Assembly (NCBI GenBank): GCA_947449535.1
Contig: CANFRP010000001.1
Coordinates: 59,183 to 123,182 of the forward strand
Length of the DNA stretch: 64,000 nt
Direction of reading: 5' to 3'
Source: Actinomycetota bacterium
GTDB lineage: Bacteria > Actinomycetota > Actinomycetes > Nanopelagicales > Nanopelagicaceae
Under the pieces are notes generated by a model. It worked only from the letters and a program-made list of their open reading frames with translations, made no database searches and was not told where the DNA came from. The position numbers and the translations under genes are program-made. Numbering within the stretch: the stretch's first letter is position 1; each line of letters opens with the position of its first letter. This document shows positions 10,079 through 20,646 of the stretch, in pieces.

Positions 10079-11565
10079 TACTTCACCATGGCATTCGCAG
10101 TCGCTATTGCTCCAAGGACTGCAGCAGCTTTATTAATACATTCTTGATTCTCCAACTCGGCGACGGAGTCGGCAACTATTCCAGCCCCGGCCTGCACATA
10201 TCCGATTCCATCTTTAATCACGGCAGTACGAATAGCGATACAAGTATCAACATTTCCAGTGAAATCGATGTAGCCGATCGTTCCGCCATAAACACCACGA
10301 CGCGTCTTCTCGGAATCTTCAATGATCTGCATCGCGCGTGGTTTTGGAGCTCCAGAGAGTGTCCCTGCAGGAAATACCGCGAAGAGGGCATCAACCGGAG
10401 ATTTCTGCGAATCAAGTGTTCCCACAACAGTCGAAACAATATGCATCACATGGGAGTAACGCTCGATCTGCATAAATTCGACAACTTCAACGCTTCCAGG
10501 CGAACAGACGCGGCCTAAATCGTTGCGACCCAAATCGACCAACATTAAGTGCTCGGCCCGTTCTTTCGGATCTGCAAGCAACTCTTCTCCGACTGCGACA
10601 TCGATCTCTGGATCCTCTGAGCGATGGCGCGTACCAGCGATGGGGTGAATCATCACTTCATCCCCAGTAACTTTCACTAGCGCTTCTGGGCTTGATCCCA
10701 CTACATCCAAGCCATCGGCAAAGCGGAAGTAATACATATATGGACTCGGGTTATGAAGTCGGAGCATTCGATAAATATCGAAGGACGAGGAAGTCACTGG
10801 CATTGCAAATCGTTGAGAGAGAACTACCTGAAAAGCTTCTCCACTCTTGATCTCTTCTTTAATTTTCGCGACTTCAGCGCAGAATTCTTCCGAACTTGTT
10901 CCACTGATAAAATCAGGTGCAACTCGTGGAACAAGCGGGGCAACCAGAGATTGCGTAGGAACTGCTAACGCACGCTCCATCTCATCTAGCCGTCTTTGGG
11001 ATTCGGCAAACGCTTCATCAATACGATCATCACTACCATCCCAATTGATGGCATTGGCAATCAACGTCAGAGTTCCATCAAAGTGGTCTAAGACTGCTAA
11101 ATCGCTGGTCAGCATGTAAGCAATCTCTGGAATCGCTACATCGGCAATAGTTGATGGTTGAATCTTTTCTAAGCGACGAACCGTCTCGTAACCCATATAT
11201 CCGACCAAGCCACCGGTGAGCGGAGGTAGCCCTTCAATTTTGGGTGATCGCAGATGTCCAGCAGTAATGCGAAGTGCTTCTAGCGGATCAATGTCATGCG
11301 GTGCGCCAGCCGGCATGGTTCCAAGCCAAGTGGCTCGACCATCTTGCTCAGTCAAAGTTGCTTGGGAGTTAACTCCGATAAATGAATAGCGAGACCAAAC
11401 GCCACCATGTTCGGCAGATTCCAAGAGGAAAGTCCCACTTCGATCTGCGCCAAGTTTGCGATAAAGAGTGAGCGCAGTCTCGCTATCAGCAAGAAGTTTT
11501 CGCCACACTGGAATCACATTGTTTGATGTGGCGTGCTTGCGAAATTCTTCAAGTGTCATCGACAT
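10078..11565 (-). CDS. trpE: Anthranilate synthase component I
   Basis: Converts chorismate to anthranilate, using ammonia delivered by a TrpG/PabA amidotransferase that is not in this window. The 495-residue protein has an N-terminal LLES motif (in GTFLLESAEHGG), part of the tryptophan feedback site in known TrpE enzymes. The chorismate-binding domain has HPIAGTRHRSEDPE, LMLVDLGRNDLGRVC and GTLSGAPKPRAMQII. It starts 6 bases after the hisI stop, so the his and trp genes form one run. I see no leader peptide or attenuator between hisI and trpE, as there is no room for one. Confidence 0.96.
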   Translation of the reverse strand: MSMTLEEFRKHATSNNVIPVWRKLLADSETALTLYRKLGADRSGTFLLESAEHGGVWSRYSFIGVNSQATLTEQDGRATWLGTMPAGAPHDIDPLEALRITAGHLRSPKIEGLPPLTGGLVGYMGYETVRRLEKIQPSTIADVAIPEIAYMLTSDLAVLDHFDGTLTLIANAINWDGSDDRIDEAFAESQRRLDEMERALAVPTQSLVAPLVPRVAPDFISGTSSEEFCAEVAKIKEEIKSGEAFQVVLSQRFAMPVTSSSFDIYRMLRLHNPSPYMYYFRFADGLDVVGSSPEALVKVTGDEVMIHPIAGTRHRSEDPEIDVAVGEELLADPKERAEHLMLVDLGRNDLGRVCSPGSVEVVEFMQIERYSHVMHIVSTVVGTLDSQKSPVDALFAVFPAGTLSGAPKPRAMQIIEDSEKTRRGVYGGTIGYIDFTGNVDTCIAIRTAVIKDGIGYVQAGAGIVADSVAELENQECINKAAAVLGAIATANAMVK

Positions 11566-11571
11566 GAGTAA

Positions 11572-11919
11572 TTACTCTCTAGATGAATTCGGAATTGATA
11601 TCGGAGTATGGAAACATGTGCGATCACCGGTATGACAAGCAGCACCAGTCTGTTCAACCGAATACAAAATCGCATCACCGTCGCAATCGAGATCGATCGA
11701 GATCAATTTTTGAGTATGTCCAGAGCTCTCACCTTTTACCCAAAGTGCGCTACGGCTACGCGACCAATATGTTGCTTTGCTGGTCGAGATCGACAGCTCC
11801 AGCGCCTCTCGATTTACCCAAGCTAGCATCAAGACTTCCTTGGTCTGATGATCCTGGGCAATGGCCGCAACAAGCTCATCTTTGGCAAAACGATCAGCGA
11901 GAACTTCAGGCAGATTCAT
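11572..11919 (-). CDS. hisI: Phosphoribosyl-AMP cyclohydrolase
   Basis: Opens the purine ring of PR-AMP in histidine synthesis. The 115-residue protein is a stand-alone cyclohydrolase with the metal-binding segments DLDCDGDAILY and GAACHTGDRTCF. The HisE pyrophosphohydrolase domain is absent and must be encoded elsewhere. A clear GGGGAG lies before the ATG. The gene follows hisF after 24 bases and is followed by trpE after 6 bases. Confidence 0.95.
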   Translation of the reverse strand: MNLPEVLADRFAKDELVAAIAQDHQTKEVLMLAWVNREALELSISTSKATYWSRSRSALWVKGESSGHTQKLISIDLDCDGDAILYSVEQTGAACHTGDRTCFHTPISIPNSSRE

Positions 11920-11943
11920 GGTGACATTCTCCCCTATTGAAGG

Positions 11944-12705
11944 CTATCGGCGTACAGGGAATTTGTGCTCAGCGAGATAGTTTTTGACTTCGCTAATGCC
12001 GAAGAGTCCGAAGTGAAAGACACTGGCAGCGAGAAGGGCATCTGCTCCTGCATTTAACGCTGATGCAAAATCCTCGATCTTTCCAGCACCACCGCTGGCG
12101 ATTATGGGAACTCCACTTATTGCACGGGCGGCACGAATCATTTCAAGGTCATATCCAGCTTTGGTGCCATCGGCATCCATGGAGTTGAGGAGAATTTCGC
12201 CAACGCCACGAGCGATTCCTTCCTCGATCCACGCCATAGCATCAATACCGGTTGCAGTACGACCGCCATGGGTCGTCACTTCGTACCCGGAAGGAGTCTG
12301 CGCGCGACGAGCATCAACCGAGAGAACTAATACTTGATTTCCAAATCGGTCAGATATCTCATTAATCAATTGTGGGCGGGTAATTGCAGCAGTATTAATA
12401 GAAACTTTATCGGCGCCAGCTCGAAGCAACCGATTAACATCCTCGGCTTCCCGAATACCTCCACCAACGGTAAGTGGAATAAACACTTGTTCTGCAGTCT
12501 GGCGAACGATGTCGAGAGTTGTGTCGCGCTCCTCAACGCTGGCAGAAATATCTAGGAAAGTTAATTCATCCGCGCCCGCTACACCATATTTCTTAGCTAA
12601 TTCCACCGGATCACCAGCGTCGACTAAGTTGGTGAAATTAACGCCTTTAACAACTCGGCCACCGGCCACATCCAGACAAGGAATGATTCGTTTCGCGAGG
12701 GTCAT
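11944..12705 (-). CDS. hisF: Imidazole glycerol phosphate synthase cyclase subunit
   Basis: Cyclase half of the HisH-HisF complex, which makes imidazole glycerol phosphate and AICAR. The 253-residue barrel has the first catalytic aspartate in [13 protein letters not shown] at the N-terminus and the second in [13 protein letters not shown]. The phosphate loops GGGIRE and ASGGAGK are present. The glutaminase partner hisH lies just upstream, separated only by priA. Spacing to priA is 2 bases. Confidence 0.97.
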   Translation of the reverse strand: MTLAKRIIPCLDVAGGRVVKGVNFTNLVDAGDPVELAKKYGVAGADELTFLDISASVEERDTTLDIVRQTAEQVFIPLTVGGGIREAEDVNRLLRAGADKVSINTAAITRPQLINEISDRFGNQVLVLSVDARRAQTPSGYEVTTHGGRTATGIDAMAWIEEGIARGVGEILLNSMDADGTKAGYDLEMIRAARAISGVPIIASGGAGKIEDFASALNAGADALLAASVFHFGLFGISEVKNYLAEHKFPVRR

Positions 12706-12707
12706 GG

Positions 12708-13436
12708 CTACTGATAACTCACTTCGATTGCTTGCGGGAGCGTAAAGGCCCCGGCATAAAGTGCCTTACCAACGATCGCACCCTCGATACCGATATCAGT
12801 GAGTGCCCGTAAATCTGCTAAATCCTTAAGAGTGGAGACGCCACCGCTAGCGATCACTGGTCGCGAAGTTGCCGCACACACCGCTTTAAGAAGTTCGATA
12901 TTGGGACCAGCCAACGTTCCATCTTTTGCTACATCTGTCACGATGTAGCGGGAACAGCCATCACGATCAAGACGTTCTAAAGTTTCGAAGAGGTCGCCGC
13001 CCTCCTTCGTCCAACCGCGGGCAGCGAGTGTATGACCACGGACATCGAGACCTACTGCGATCCGATCTCCAAATTCTGAGATTACCTTCGCAGTCCAGAT
13101 TGGATCTTCTAGCGCCGCAGTTCCTAAATTCACTCGCTTACATCCAGTTGCTAAAGCGCGACGAAGAGATTCATCATCACGAATTCCGCCCGAGAGTTCG
13201 ACTTTGATGTCGACCGAAGCGATTACTTCTGCAAGCAGATCAGCATTGCTACCGATACCAAATGCGGCATCGAGATCCACTAAGTGAATCCACTCAGCGC
13301 CAGCTTCCACAAATTCGCGCGCTACTTCTATTGGTGCGCCATATGCACTCTCTTTGCTGAGTTCGCCTTGTACAAGTCGAACTGCTCTTCCGCCCTTAAC
13401 GTCGATCGCAGGTAGTAATTGAAGTGGAGTGTTCAT
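12708..13436 (-). CDS. priA: Bifunctional HisA/TrpF isomerase PriA
   Basis: Isomerises both ProFAR in histidine synthesis and phosphoribosyl anthranilate in tryptophan synthesis. The 242-residue barrel has catalytic aspartates at Asp12 ([12 protein letters not shown]) and Asp172 (TDVAKDGT). Arg140 and Trp142 in the segment [11 protein letters not shown] correspond by alignment from memory to the Arg and Trp used by Mycobacterium tuberculosis PriA for the two substrates. No trpF is present in the adjacent trp genes, which supports the dual role. The gene overlaps hisH by 4 bases. A HisA-only activity cannot be formally excluded. Confidence 0.93.
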   Translation of the reverse strand: MNTPLQLLPAIDVKGGRAVRLVQGELSKESAYGAPIEVAREFVEAGAEWIHLVDLDAAFGIGSNADLLAEVIASVDIKVELSGGIRDDESLRRALATGCKRVNLGTAALEDPIWTAKVISEFGDRIAVGLDVRGHTLAARGWTKEGGDLFETLERLDRDGCSRYIVTDVAKDGTLAGPNIELLKAVCAATSRPVIASGGVSTLKDLADLRALTDIGIEGAIVGKALYAGAFTLPQAIEVSYQ

Positions 13437-14029
13437 AGCGTTGCTACCCAGTTCTTAATTAATTGGGCGCCAGCTGCGCCACTTTTTTCCGGATGAAATT
13501 GAGTTGCGCTGACACAGGAAGTCTCAACTGCTGCGATGAAATCTTCGCCGTAGTTACAAGTTGAGTTGATCGCTCCCGGCACCGGTGTTTTGGCTGCAAA
13601 GGAGTGAACAAAGTAGAAGGACTCATCTTCAACACCTGCGAAAAGTGCCGAGCCTGCTCCAACGTTGATCGTGTTCCAACCAATATGAGGTAGGACTGGA
13701 GCTTTTAGCAGACTCACTTCACCTGGCCAGATTGCCAGACCAGCGCTCCCCTGTTTCTCGGTTCCGCGAGTAAAGAGAATCTGCATTCCCACACAAATTC
13801 CAAAGATAGGCATATTTGCTGCGACGCGAGCAGCAACAACTTGGTCAGCTTTTGCGGCAAGAAATTGATTCATGCACGCTTCATATGCGCCAACTCCCGG
13901 AACTACTAGGCCATCGGCTTTCTCACAGATTGCTGGGTCAGAGGTAACAACTACATCAGCATGCGCGAGTTGAAAGGCGCGCAGCGCCGAATGTAAATTC
14001 CCGGATCCGTAATCCAGAATTGCTATCAA
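13433..14029 (-). CDS. hisH: Imidazole glycerol phosphate synthase glutaminase subunit
   Basis: Class I glutamine amidotransferase that feeds ammonia to HisF. The 198-residue protein has the triad Cys79 (FGICVGMQ), His179 and Glu181 (TQFHPEKSG). The oxyanion region [10 protein letters not shown] is also present. Both ends overlap neighbours by 4 bases (hisB upstream, priA downstream), indicating tight translational coupling within the his operon. Confidence 0.96.
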   Translation of the reverse strand: MIAILDYGSGNLHSALRAFQLAHADVVVTSDPAICEKADGLVVPGVGAYEACMNQFLAAKADQVVAARVAANMPIFGICVGMQILFTRGTEKQGSAGLAIWPGEVSLLKAPVLPHIGWNTINVGAGSALFAGVEDESFYFVHSFAAKTPVPGAINSTCNYGEDFIAAVETSCVSATQFHPEKSGAAGAQLIKNWVATL

Positions 14030-14610
14030 AGAACGCCCTTGGTGGATGGAATACCTGTAGTGCGGCCATCGATTGCAACCGCATCGCGAAGTGCGCGCGC
14101 AACGGCCTTGAATTGCGCTTCAAAGACGTGGTGGGCGTTGCGACCTTCAAGAACGCGTACATGCAGTGCGATTCGCGCTTCGGCAACAATTGACTCCCAG
14201 ATATGACGACCAAGTGTGGTGTCGAAAGTACCAATCAATTCAACGATCTCTGGTTGGCGGTGAACCAGATACGGACGCCCCGAAAGATCAACGGCTGCTT
14301 GAACAAGCACTTCATCGAGTGGAACCATGGCATCGCCAAAGCGACGAATTCCTGCCTTATCTCCCAGCGCTTCCCGAAGAGCTTGGCCAAAAGCAAGTGA
14401 TGTATCTTCAACAGTATGGTGAGAATCGACATCAATGTCACCAGAAGTCTTCACGGTGAGATCAAAACCTGAGTGCTTGCCAAGTTGTGAGAGCATGTGA
14501 TCGAAGAAAGGGACTCCGGTATCTACCGAAATTTGGCCAGATCCATCGAGATTAATTTCGACGCTTACGCGCGACTCTTTCGTCTCGCGAACAACTTTTG
14601 CACTTCTCAT
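14026..14610 (-). CDS. hisB: Imidazoleglycerol-phosphate dehydratase
   Basis: Dehydrates imidazole glycerol phosphate in the histidine pathway. The 194-residue monofunctional form has the metal-binding histidine motifs [22 protein letters not shown] and the later [21 protein letters not shown]. The histidinol-phosphatase domain of enteric HisB is absent, as usual in actinobacteria. A GAGAGACGAG stretch precedes the ATG. hisC ends 29 bases upstream, the widest gap inside the his genes. Confidence 0.96.
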   Translation of the reverse strand: MRSAKVVRETKESRVSVEINLDGSGQISVDTGVPFFDHMLSQLGKHSGFDLTVKTSGDIDVDSHHTVEDTSLAFGQALREALGDKAGIRRFGDAMVPLDEVLVQAAVDLSGRPYLVHRQPEIVELIGTFDTTLGRHIWESIVAEARIALHVRVLEGRNAHHVFEAQFKAVARALRDAVAIDGRTTGIPSTKGVL

Positions 14611-14639
14611 TTTGACTCGTCTCTCTTGTAGTACTCCAA

Positions 14640-15734
14640 TTATGAAGTAAGGCTCTTCAATTCTGTTAAAAAGCGATCATTCTCCGCTGGTGTTCCGATA
14701 GTTACTCGTAGGTATTGCGGGATTCCAATATCGCGAATCAAAATTCCCCGATCTACAAGCCGCTTCCATAGATCCGATGGACTTCCTTCAAAACCAGTGA
14801 ACATCAAGAAGTTTGCAGAGGAGGGAACGACGTCAAGCCCTAGTGACTCAAGCTCTGATTTCACGCGATCTCGTTCGGAAATCAGACGGGCAACTTCAGC
14901 CAAAAGAAGTGGTGCATTTTCCAGTGCAACTTCAGCCATCGCTTGGGTCTGGGCGCTCAAGTGGTAGGGCAAGCGCGTGACGAGCGCTGCATTGATGATC
15001 TCGGGACGCGCAATTAAATATCCAACGCGCGCTCCGGCAAAAGCAAATGCCTTACTCATGGTGCGCACAACAACAATGTTGGGATATTTATCAATCAGAG
15101 TCACTGCCGATATTTCTTCCGAGAACTCAGCGTAAGCCTCATCGACGATCAGCAAGCCAGACACTTCAGAAGTAGCGATAGCGAGTTTGGTTATGTCGCT
15201 CAGAGATAACGAAGTACCTGTCGGATTATTGGGAGTAGTAATGAAAGTCAGGGCTGGTTGTGATTTAAGAATTTGGGCCACGGCGGCATCCGAGTCCAGT
15301 GTGAAATCAGCGCGACGAGTACCTGAGCTCCACGGAGTTTTGGTTGTCTGCGCTATCAAGGGGTGAACTGAATAGGATGGAAGAAATCCAAGAGCGCCTC
15401 GCTCTCCCATTGCAAGCATCAGTGTTTGAAGAATTTCATTGGAACCATTTGCTGCCCAAATATTCTCCACGGTAAAAGATGTCGCTGATCGGGAGTTGAT
15501 GTAGCTTGCAAGTGAGCTTCGAAGCTTTACGGCATCACGATCTGGATAGCGATTGAGTGTGTGAAGGAGATCTGCTAGCCGCGCTGTCATTTGAGAGATG
15601 ACACTTTCTGGAAGCTCGTATGGATTCTCATTGGTATTGAGTTGAATCATCTTCTCCATCTGCGGAGCGCCATAAGGAGTAAGACCTAGCAGGTCAGCGC
15701 GCAGCGGTAGCCAGGCCGGCCACTGTGAATTCAT
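14640..15734 (-). CDS. hisC: Histidinol-phosphate aminotransferase
   Basis: PLP enzyme that converts imidazole acetol phosphate and glutamate to histidinol phosphate. The 364-residue fold-type I protein has [13 protein letters not shown] near the N-terminus, the TPNNPTG motif near 168-174, the PLP-contacting Asp in VDEAYAEF and the Schiff-base Lys228 in [15 protein letters not shown]. It overlaps hisD by 4 bases. Other aminotransferases of this family share the motifs, but the his operon context settles the role. Confidence 0.94.
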   Translation of the reverse strand: MNSQWPAWLPLRADLLGLTPYGAPQMEKMIQLNTNENPYELPESVISQMTARLADLLHTLNRYPDRDAVKLRSSLASYINSRSATSFTVENIWAANGSNEILQTLMLAMGERGALGFLPSYSVHPLIAQTTKTPWSSGTRRADFTLDSDAAVAQILKSQPALTFITTPNNPTGTSLSLSDITKLAIATSEVSGLLIVDEAYAEFSEEISAVTLIDKYPNIVVVRTMSKAFAFAGARVGYLIARPEIINAALVTRLPYHLSAQTQAMAEVALENAPLLLAEVARLISERDRVKSELESLGLDVVPSSANFLMFTGFEGSPSDLWKRLVDRGILIRDIGIPQYLRVTIGTPAENDRFLTELKSLTS

Positions 15735-17053
15735 CGCTTCTTCTCAAATCTTGCTGAGATCGCTTCACCGTGCGCTGGCAAATCTTCCGAGTGCGCAAGA
15801 GTGATGACATTCGCCGCAATCTCCGTGAAAGCTTTCTCATCGTAATTAATAAAGGTGACGCCTTTGAGGAAGCTCTGCACTGACAGTCCGCTGGAGTGAC
15901 ATGCGCACCCGCCTGTGGGAAGTACGTGGTTTGAGCCCGCGGAGTAATCACCCAATGACACGGGCGAGAAATTTCCAAGGAAAACCGCGCCGGCATTACG
16001 AATCTTTTTGGATACCGCAACTGGATCTTGGACAAGAAGTTCGAGGTGTTCGGCAGCATATGCATTAACAACGTCAATTCCCTGATCGATGGAATCAACT
16101 AGTACCACGGCCGATTGTTTTCCAGAGAGCGCAGTGCGAATTCGGTCCTGATGTTTTGTGGCAGATACACGAATCTCTAATTCCCGTTGAACATCAAAGG
16201 CAAGCTTTTCTGAATCCGTAACAAGTACGGCGGCGGCAATCACATCATGTTCGGCTTGGCTGATGAGATCGGCCGCAACTTCACCTGCGCTTGCCTGGGA
16301 ATCTGCAAGCACGGCCACTTCAGTTGGGCCCGCTTCTGAATCTATTCCGATTTTTCCACGAAGTGCACGCTTGGCTGCGGCAACATAAATATTTCCTGGG
16401 CCGGTGACCATATCGCTCGGCTCACAGACTCCCTCAACCCCATAAGCAAACATTGCAACTGCTTGTGCGCCACCAATTGCGTAGACCTCGGTGATGCCGA
16501 GCAAAGCGCAAGTTGCCAGAATAGTTTTGTTGGGAAGTCCGTTGTTATCAATTTGAGGAGGAGATGCAACGGCAATACTTGGCACTTGTGCAATTTGGGC
16601 CGGCACGACATTCATAATTACCGAACTGGGATATACCGCTCGACCACCTGGAACGTATAGCCCAACGCGATCGACAGGTATCCACTTCTGAACTACTTCT
16701 CCCCCGTCGACAACAGAGGTTGAAATATCAGATCGCTTCTGGTCGTTATGCACTTTCTTAATGCGCCTGATTGCCTCTTCGAGTGCGCCACGAATCGCGG
16801 GATCTAAAGAATCAAGCGCTTGTGAAATCTCATTCGCAGGAACGCGAATAGAAGCGGGGCGCACGCCATCAAATTCCAGGCAGAGATCGAGTAGATCAGA
16901 TTCCGTGCCGTTTTTTACACGATGCAAAATTGGTGCAATCGCCGTGACTGCTGCATCAACATCCATCTCAGCTCGTGGCAAGAGTGCTTGATATCCAGAT
17001 TTTGAGAGCGCGCGGCCGCGAAGATCTACGGTGCGCAATTGGACTGGATTCAC
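15731..17053 (-). CDS. hisD: Histidinol dehydrogenase
   Basis: Oxidises histidinol to histidine in two NAD-dependent steps, the last reactions of the pathway. The 440-residue protein contains [39 protein letters not shown] and SQAEHD, and the C-terminal [18 protein letters not shown] stretch, all typical of the family. The start is a GTG at 17053 with no ribosome site. A TAGAAT hexamer ends 6 bases before it, suggesting a leaderless transcript for the his-trp run. The stop of dnaE is 50 bases upstream. Confidence 0.96.
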   Translation of the reverse strand: MNPVQLRTVDLRGRALSKSGYQALLPRAEMDVDAAVTAIAPILHRVKNGTESDLLDLCLEFDGVRPASIRVPANEISQALDSLDPAIRGALEEAIRRIKKVHNDQKRSDISTSVVDGGEVVQKWIPVDRVGLYVPGGRAVYPSSVIMNVVPAQIAQVPSIAVASPPQIDNNGLPNKTILATCALLGITEVYAIGGAQAVAMFAYGVEGVCEPSDMVTGPGNIYVAAAKRALRGKIGIDSEAGPTEVAVLADSQASAGEVAADLISQAEHDVIAAAVLVTDSEKLAFDVQRELEIRVSATKHQDRIRTALSGKQSAVVLVDSIDQGIDVVNAYAAEHLELLVQDPVAVSKKIRNAGAVFLGNFSPVSLGDYSAGSNHVLPTGGCACHSSGLSVQSFLKGVTFINYDEKAFTEIAANVITLAHSEDLPAHGEAISARFEKKR

Positions 17054-17059
17054 TACTTA

Positions 17060-17065
17060 ATTCTA
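17060..17065 (-). promoter_or_regulatory. Candidate leaderless -10 element of hisD
   Basis: On the minus strand TAGAAT is followed by exactly six bases (TAAGTA) and the GTG start of hisD, so transcription starting 7 bases after the hexamer would begin at the start codon. No convincing -35 is visible at 16-18 bases, and no Shine-Dalgarno sequence is present. This would let the his-trp genes be transcribed separately from dnaE. Confidence 0.45.
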
Positions 17066-17103
17066 ACGGCCCGAGCTGAACACTCGCCTACCAATTATTC
17101 GTG

Positions 17104-20100
17104 TTAAACCAGACAGTCAGGCCCAAGAATCGACTTCAGATCGGCGCTAAGGCTTGGCGAAGATGTGACCCGCAAGTCATCGCCAATTTTTAGGACCATA
17201 CTCTTATCGCCCTCATCCAATCTCAGGTGAACTTCCCGCTTTCCTGGGTGAGATCGCAGTATCTCTTTGATGCGATCAACGACGGGAGGGGTGCACCGTG
17301 TTTGATCCATGCTGATTACAAGTGGTCCAGTAGGTGCTGCCGAAATATCGAGAAGCGAGAGATCGAGAATAGTCAGACGAGGTTGTTCTTCCCGCTTATC
17401 AACGCGCCCACGAATCACTACAACTCGATCCTCCACCAAATTCATGGCATGAGTTTCGTAAGCTTTGGAATAAACCATGACATCTACAGCGCCTTCTAAG
17501 TCCTCCACCGTGACGATCGCCCAAGATGCGCCTTGGCGAGAGACTTTTCTTTGAATCTGAGTGACAAGTCCACCAATGGTGACAATTGCTTCGTGACCAA
17601 TGGATTCATCGCTGATCTGACTAATTGGCATATCGGTGGCGGCGCGAAGTACATGTTCAACCCCGAGCAATGGGTGGTCAGAGACATAAAGTCCCAGCAT
17701 CTCGCGTTCATAACTGAGTAGCGTGGCTTTATCCCATTCGCTCTCTGGTATCGATATTTCAACACCGCTTACAGTAGATGCTTCGCTGCTGTTGGCGCCA
17801 AAGAGATCAAATTGCCCGATTGCATCTGCACGCTTGCTCTCCGATACAGAATCGATTGCCTCTAGATAAATAAGAGTCAAGCCTTTTCGTGGGTGATTGA
17901 GGGAATCAAATGCTCCACCCTTAATGAGCGAATCAATGGTCTTCTTATTACAAACAAGGGCATCAACCTTTGCTAAGAAATCTCCAAAATTAACGTAGGG
18001 ACCTTTTGCCTTGCGGTTGGCAACAATCGAGGCAACAACATTCTCACCAACATTGCGAATTGCAGTCAGTCCAAATCGAATATCTTTACCGAGCGGTGTA
18101 TAGCCACCCTCTGATTCATTGACATCTGGGGGCAAAACTTTAATTCCCATCCGGCGACATTCATTGAGGTAAAGCGCGCTCTTATCCTTGTCGTCTCGAA
18201 CCGAAGTGAGAAGAGCTGCCATATATTCAGTAGGAAAATTAGCTTTGAGATAAGCAGTCCAATATGAGACAAGTCCATAGCCTGCGGAGTGAGCCCGGTT
18301 AAAAGCATAATCAGAGAACGGAATCAAGGTATCCCACAACTTCTTAATTGCACCTTGTGAGTAGCCCCCAGCGAGAAGTCCAGTTTCGAAATTCACATAT
18401 TCTTTATCGAGAATATCTTTATTCTTCTTACCCATCGCCTTACGCAAAAGATCTGCGCGACCAAGACTAAATCCAGCGAGTTTTTGAGCAATAGCCATTA
18501 CTTGTTCTTGATAAACAATGAGGCCATAGGTATCACCCAGAATGTCTGAGAGCGCATTTGTTAATTCCGGGTGAATCGCTTCAACTGGCTTGCGACCATT
18601 CTTACGATCGGCATAGTCGGTATGAGCATTAACGCCCATTGGGCCCGGACGATAAAGCGCAATAACAGCAGAGATATCTTCAAAAGAATCGGGAACCATC
18701 TGACGTAACAGTGCTCGCATCGGACCACCATCGAGTTGGAAAACTCCAAGCGTGTCACCGCGTCCCAGCAATTCAAAGGTCTTTTTATCATCGAGCGTTA
18801 AATTATCGAGATCAACGCTCTTTCCTTGGTTCGCTGTGATATTCAGTAAGCAATCATCGATGACCGAAAGGTTTCGAAGCCCCAAGAAATCCATCTTGAG
18901 CAAGCCAATAGATTCACAGGCCCCCATATCAAACTGAGTAATTATTGCCCCATCGGCTTCGCGGCGGTGGATGGGTATGACATCCAGAAGTGGTTCTCGA
19001 CTAAGTATTACTCCCGCAGCATGAACACCCCACTGTCGCTTGAGTCCTTCCAAGCCACGAGCCGTATCCACAATTCTCTTGGAATCATGATCTGATTCGT
19101 AAAGAGCGCGAAACTCGCCAGCTTCGCCATAGCGATCATTCTCAATATCAAAAACTCCGCTGAGTGAAATATCTTTGCCCATTACTGAAGGAGGTAGTGC
19201 TTTCGTTAATTTCTCACCGATCGCATAGGGATATCCAAGTACTCGAGTGGAATCTTTGAGCGCTTGCTTTGATTTGATAGTTCCGTAGGTGATGATCTGA
19301 GCAACGCGATCTTCCCCGTACTTCTGGGTTGCATAAGCGATCATTTCAGAGCGACGGCGCTCATCGAAATCCAGATCGATATCAGGCATTGAGATACGTT
19401 CTGGATTTAGGAAACGTTCGAAAAGCAAACCGTGTTTGATTGGATCTAATGCAGTAATACCTAGCGAGTAAGCGACGATCGAACCTGCTGCTGATCCACG
19501 ACCCGGTCCGACCCGAATTCCTTGCGCGCGAGCATGATCACAGAGATCTGCAACTACAAGAAAGTAACCAGGAAATTGCATTTTGATCATGACTTCGAGC
19601 TCATAATCTAAACGCTCTTGGTATTCCTTTGTAATTGTGCCACCCAAATGACGGGCCAAACCTTCATTGGCTTTCTTGCGCAGCCACGAATCCTCGGTCT
19701 CACCTGTGGGCACTTCAAAGCGTGGAAGAAGATCTTCGCCTTCACGCATCGTGATATTGCAACGCTCTGCGATAAGAAGTGTGTTGTCGCAACTCTCTGG
19801 GATATCTTTGAAAAGCTCGCGCATTTGAGCCGCGCTCTTCACATAGAACTCATCGTTATCAAATTTGAATCGCTTGGGATCTGCCAATGTTGATCCAGAT
19901 TGAACACAGAGAAGCGCTTCATGTGCTGCGGCATCGGCATGGTGGGTGTAGTGGAGATCATTTGTTGCAAGGAGGGGCAATCCCATTTCGGCTCCGAGCT
20001 TGAGCAGATCTTTCTTAACCCGATTTTCGATCTCGATCCCGTGATCCATTATTTCTAAGAAGAAATTCTCTGCCCCGAAAATATCTCGGAGCTCACCTGC

Positions 20101-20625
20101 TGCAATCTTGGCTTCCCGATATTTGCCCATCCGTAGCCGGGTTTGAATCTCACCGCCAGGACATCCAGTTGTGGCGATAATTCCCGTGGAATATTGCGAC
20201 AGTAATTCACGATCCATACGCGGCTTGTAGTAATAGCCTTCGAGTGAAGCCAACGAAGACATTTTGAAAAGGTTGGAGAGCCCTACACTATTTTCTGCGA
20301 GAAGTGTCATGTGGGTATAGGCGCCACCACCCGAAACATCATCTTCCCCACCATCGCCCCATTTCACACGCTCTTTCTTAAAGCGGGATTCCGGAGCAAC
20401 GTACGCTTCGATGCCGATAATTGGTTTTACACCGGCAGCGATAGCCTTCTTATTAAATTCATAAGCGCCAAAGACATTGCCATGATCAGTAATAGCGATA
20501 GCTGGCATCTCTTGACGAGCAACTTCTTTAACTAATTCATCTACTCGTGCTGCGCCATCCAACATTGAATACTCCGTATGCACATGGAGATGCACAAAGT
20601 TTTCTTTATTGGATACGGAGGACAT
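17104..20625 (-). CDS. dnaE: DNA polymerase III alpha subunit (replicative)
   Basis: Catalytic subunit of the replicative polymerase. The 1173-residue protein begins with an intact PHP domain (VHLHVHTEYSMLDGA), which in actinobacterial DnaE1 provides 3'-5' proofreading. The polymerase core has GPGRGSAAGS and the catalytic aspartates in MPDIDLDFDE. Helix-hairpin-helix and OB-fold regions follow near the C-terminus (IGGLVTQIQRKVS). Length is normal. A second, shorter DnaE-type protein with a degenerate PHP start is encoded at 44948-48256, so this one is the replicative enzyme. The gene follows rluD after 21 bases. Confidence 0.96.
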   Translation of the reverse strand: MSSVSNKENFVHLHVHTEYSMLDGAARVDELVKEVARQEMPAIAITDHGNVFGAYEFNKKAIAAGVKPIIGIEAYVAPESRFKKERVKWGDGGEDDVSGGGAYTHMTLLAENSVGLSNLFKMSSLASLEGYYYKPRMDRELLSQYSTGIIATTGCPGGEIQTRLRMGKYREAKIAAGELRDIFGAENFFLEIMDHGIEIENRVKKDLLKLGAEMGLPLLATNDLHYTHHADAAAHEALLCVQSGSTLADPKRFKFDNDEFYVKSAAQMRELFKDIPESCDNTLLIAERCNITMREGEDLLPRFEVPTGETEDSWLRKKANEGLARHLGGTITKEYQERLDYELEVMIKMQFPGYFLVVADLCDHARAQGIRVGPGRGSAAGSIVAYSLGITALDPIKHGLLFERFLNPERISMPDIDLDFDERRRSEMIAYATQKYGEDRVAQIITYGTIKSKQALKDSTRVLGYPYAIGEKLTKALPPSVMGKDISLSGVFDIENDRYGEAGEFRALYESDHDSKRIVDTARGLEGLKRQWGVHAAGVILSREPLLDVIPIHRREADGAIITQFDMGACESIGLLKMDFLGLRNLSVIDDCLLNITANQGKSVDLDNLTLDDKKTFELLGRGDTLGVFQLDGGPMRALLRQMVPDSFEDISAVIALYRPGPMGVNAHTDYADRKNGRKPVEAIHPELTNALSDILGDTYGLIVYQEQVMAIAQKLAGFSLGRADLLRKAMGKKNKDILDKEYVNFETGLLAGGYSQGAIKKLWDTLIPFSDYAFNRAHSAGYGLVSYWTAYLKANFPTEYMAALLTSVRDDKDKSALYLNECRRMGIKVLPPDVNESEGGYTPLGKDIRFGLTAIRNVGENVVASIVANRKAKGPYVNFGDFLAKVDALVCNKKTIDSLIKGGAFDSLNHPRKGLTLIYLEAIDSVSESKRADAIGQFDLFGANSSEASTVSGVEISIPESEWDKATLLSYEREMLGLYVSDHPLLGVEHVLRAATDMPISQISDESIGHEAIVTIGGLVTQIQRKVSRQGASWAIVTVEDLEGAVDVMVYSKAYETHAMNLVEDRVVVIRGRVDKREEQPRLTILDLSLLDISAAPTGPLVISMDQTRCTPPVVDRIKEILRSHPGKREVHLRLDEGDKSMVLKIGDDLRVTSSPSLSADLKSILGPDCLV

Positions 20626-20646
20626 TTCGCGAAATCTACTACTCGA

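Noticed and set aside
11566..11571. trp leader peptide or attenuator before trpE
   Set aside because: Only 6 bases separate hisI from trpE, and no Trp-rich short frame exists at the junction.
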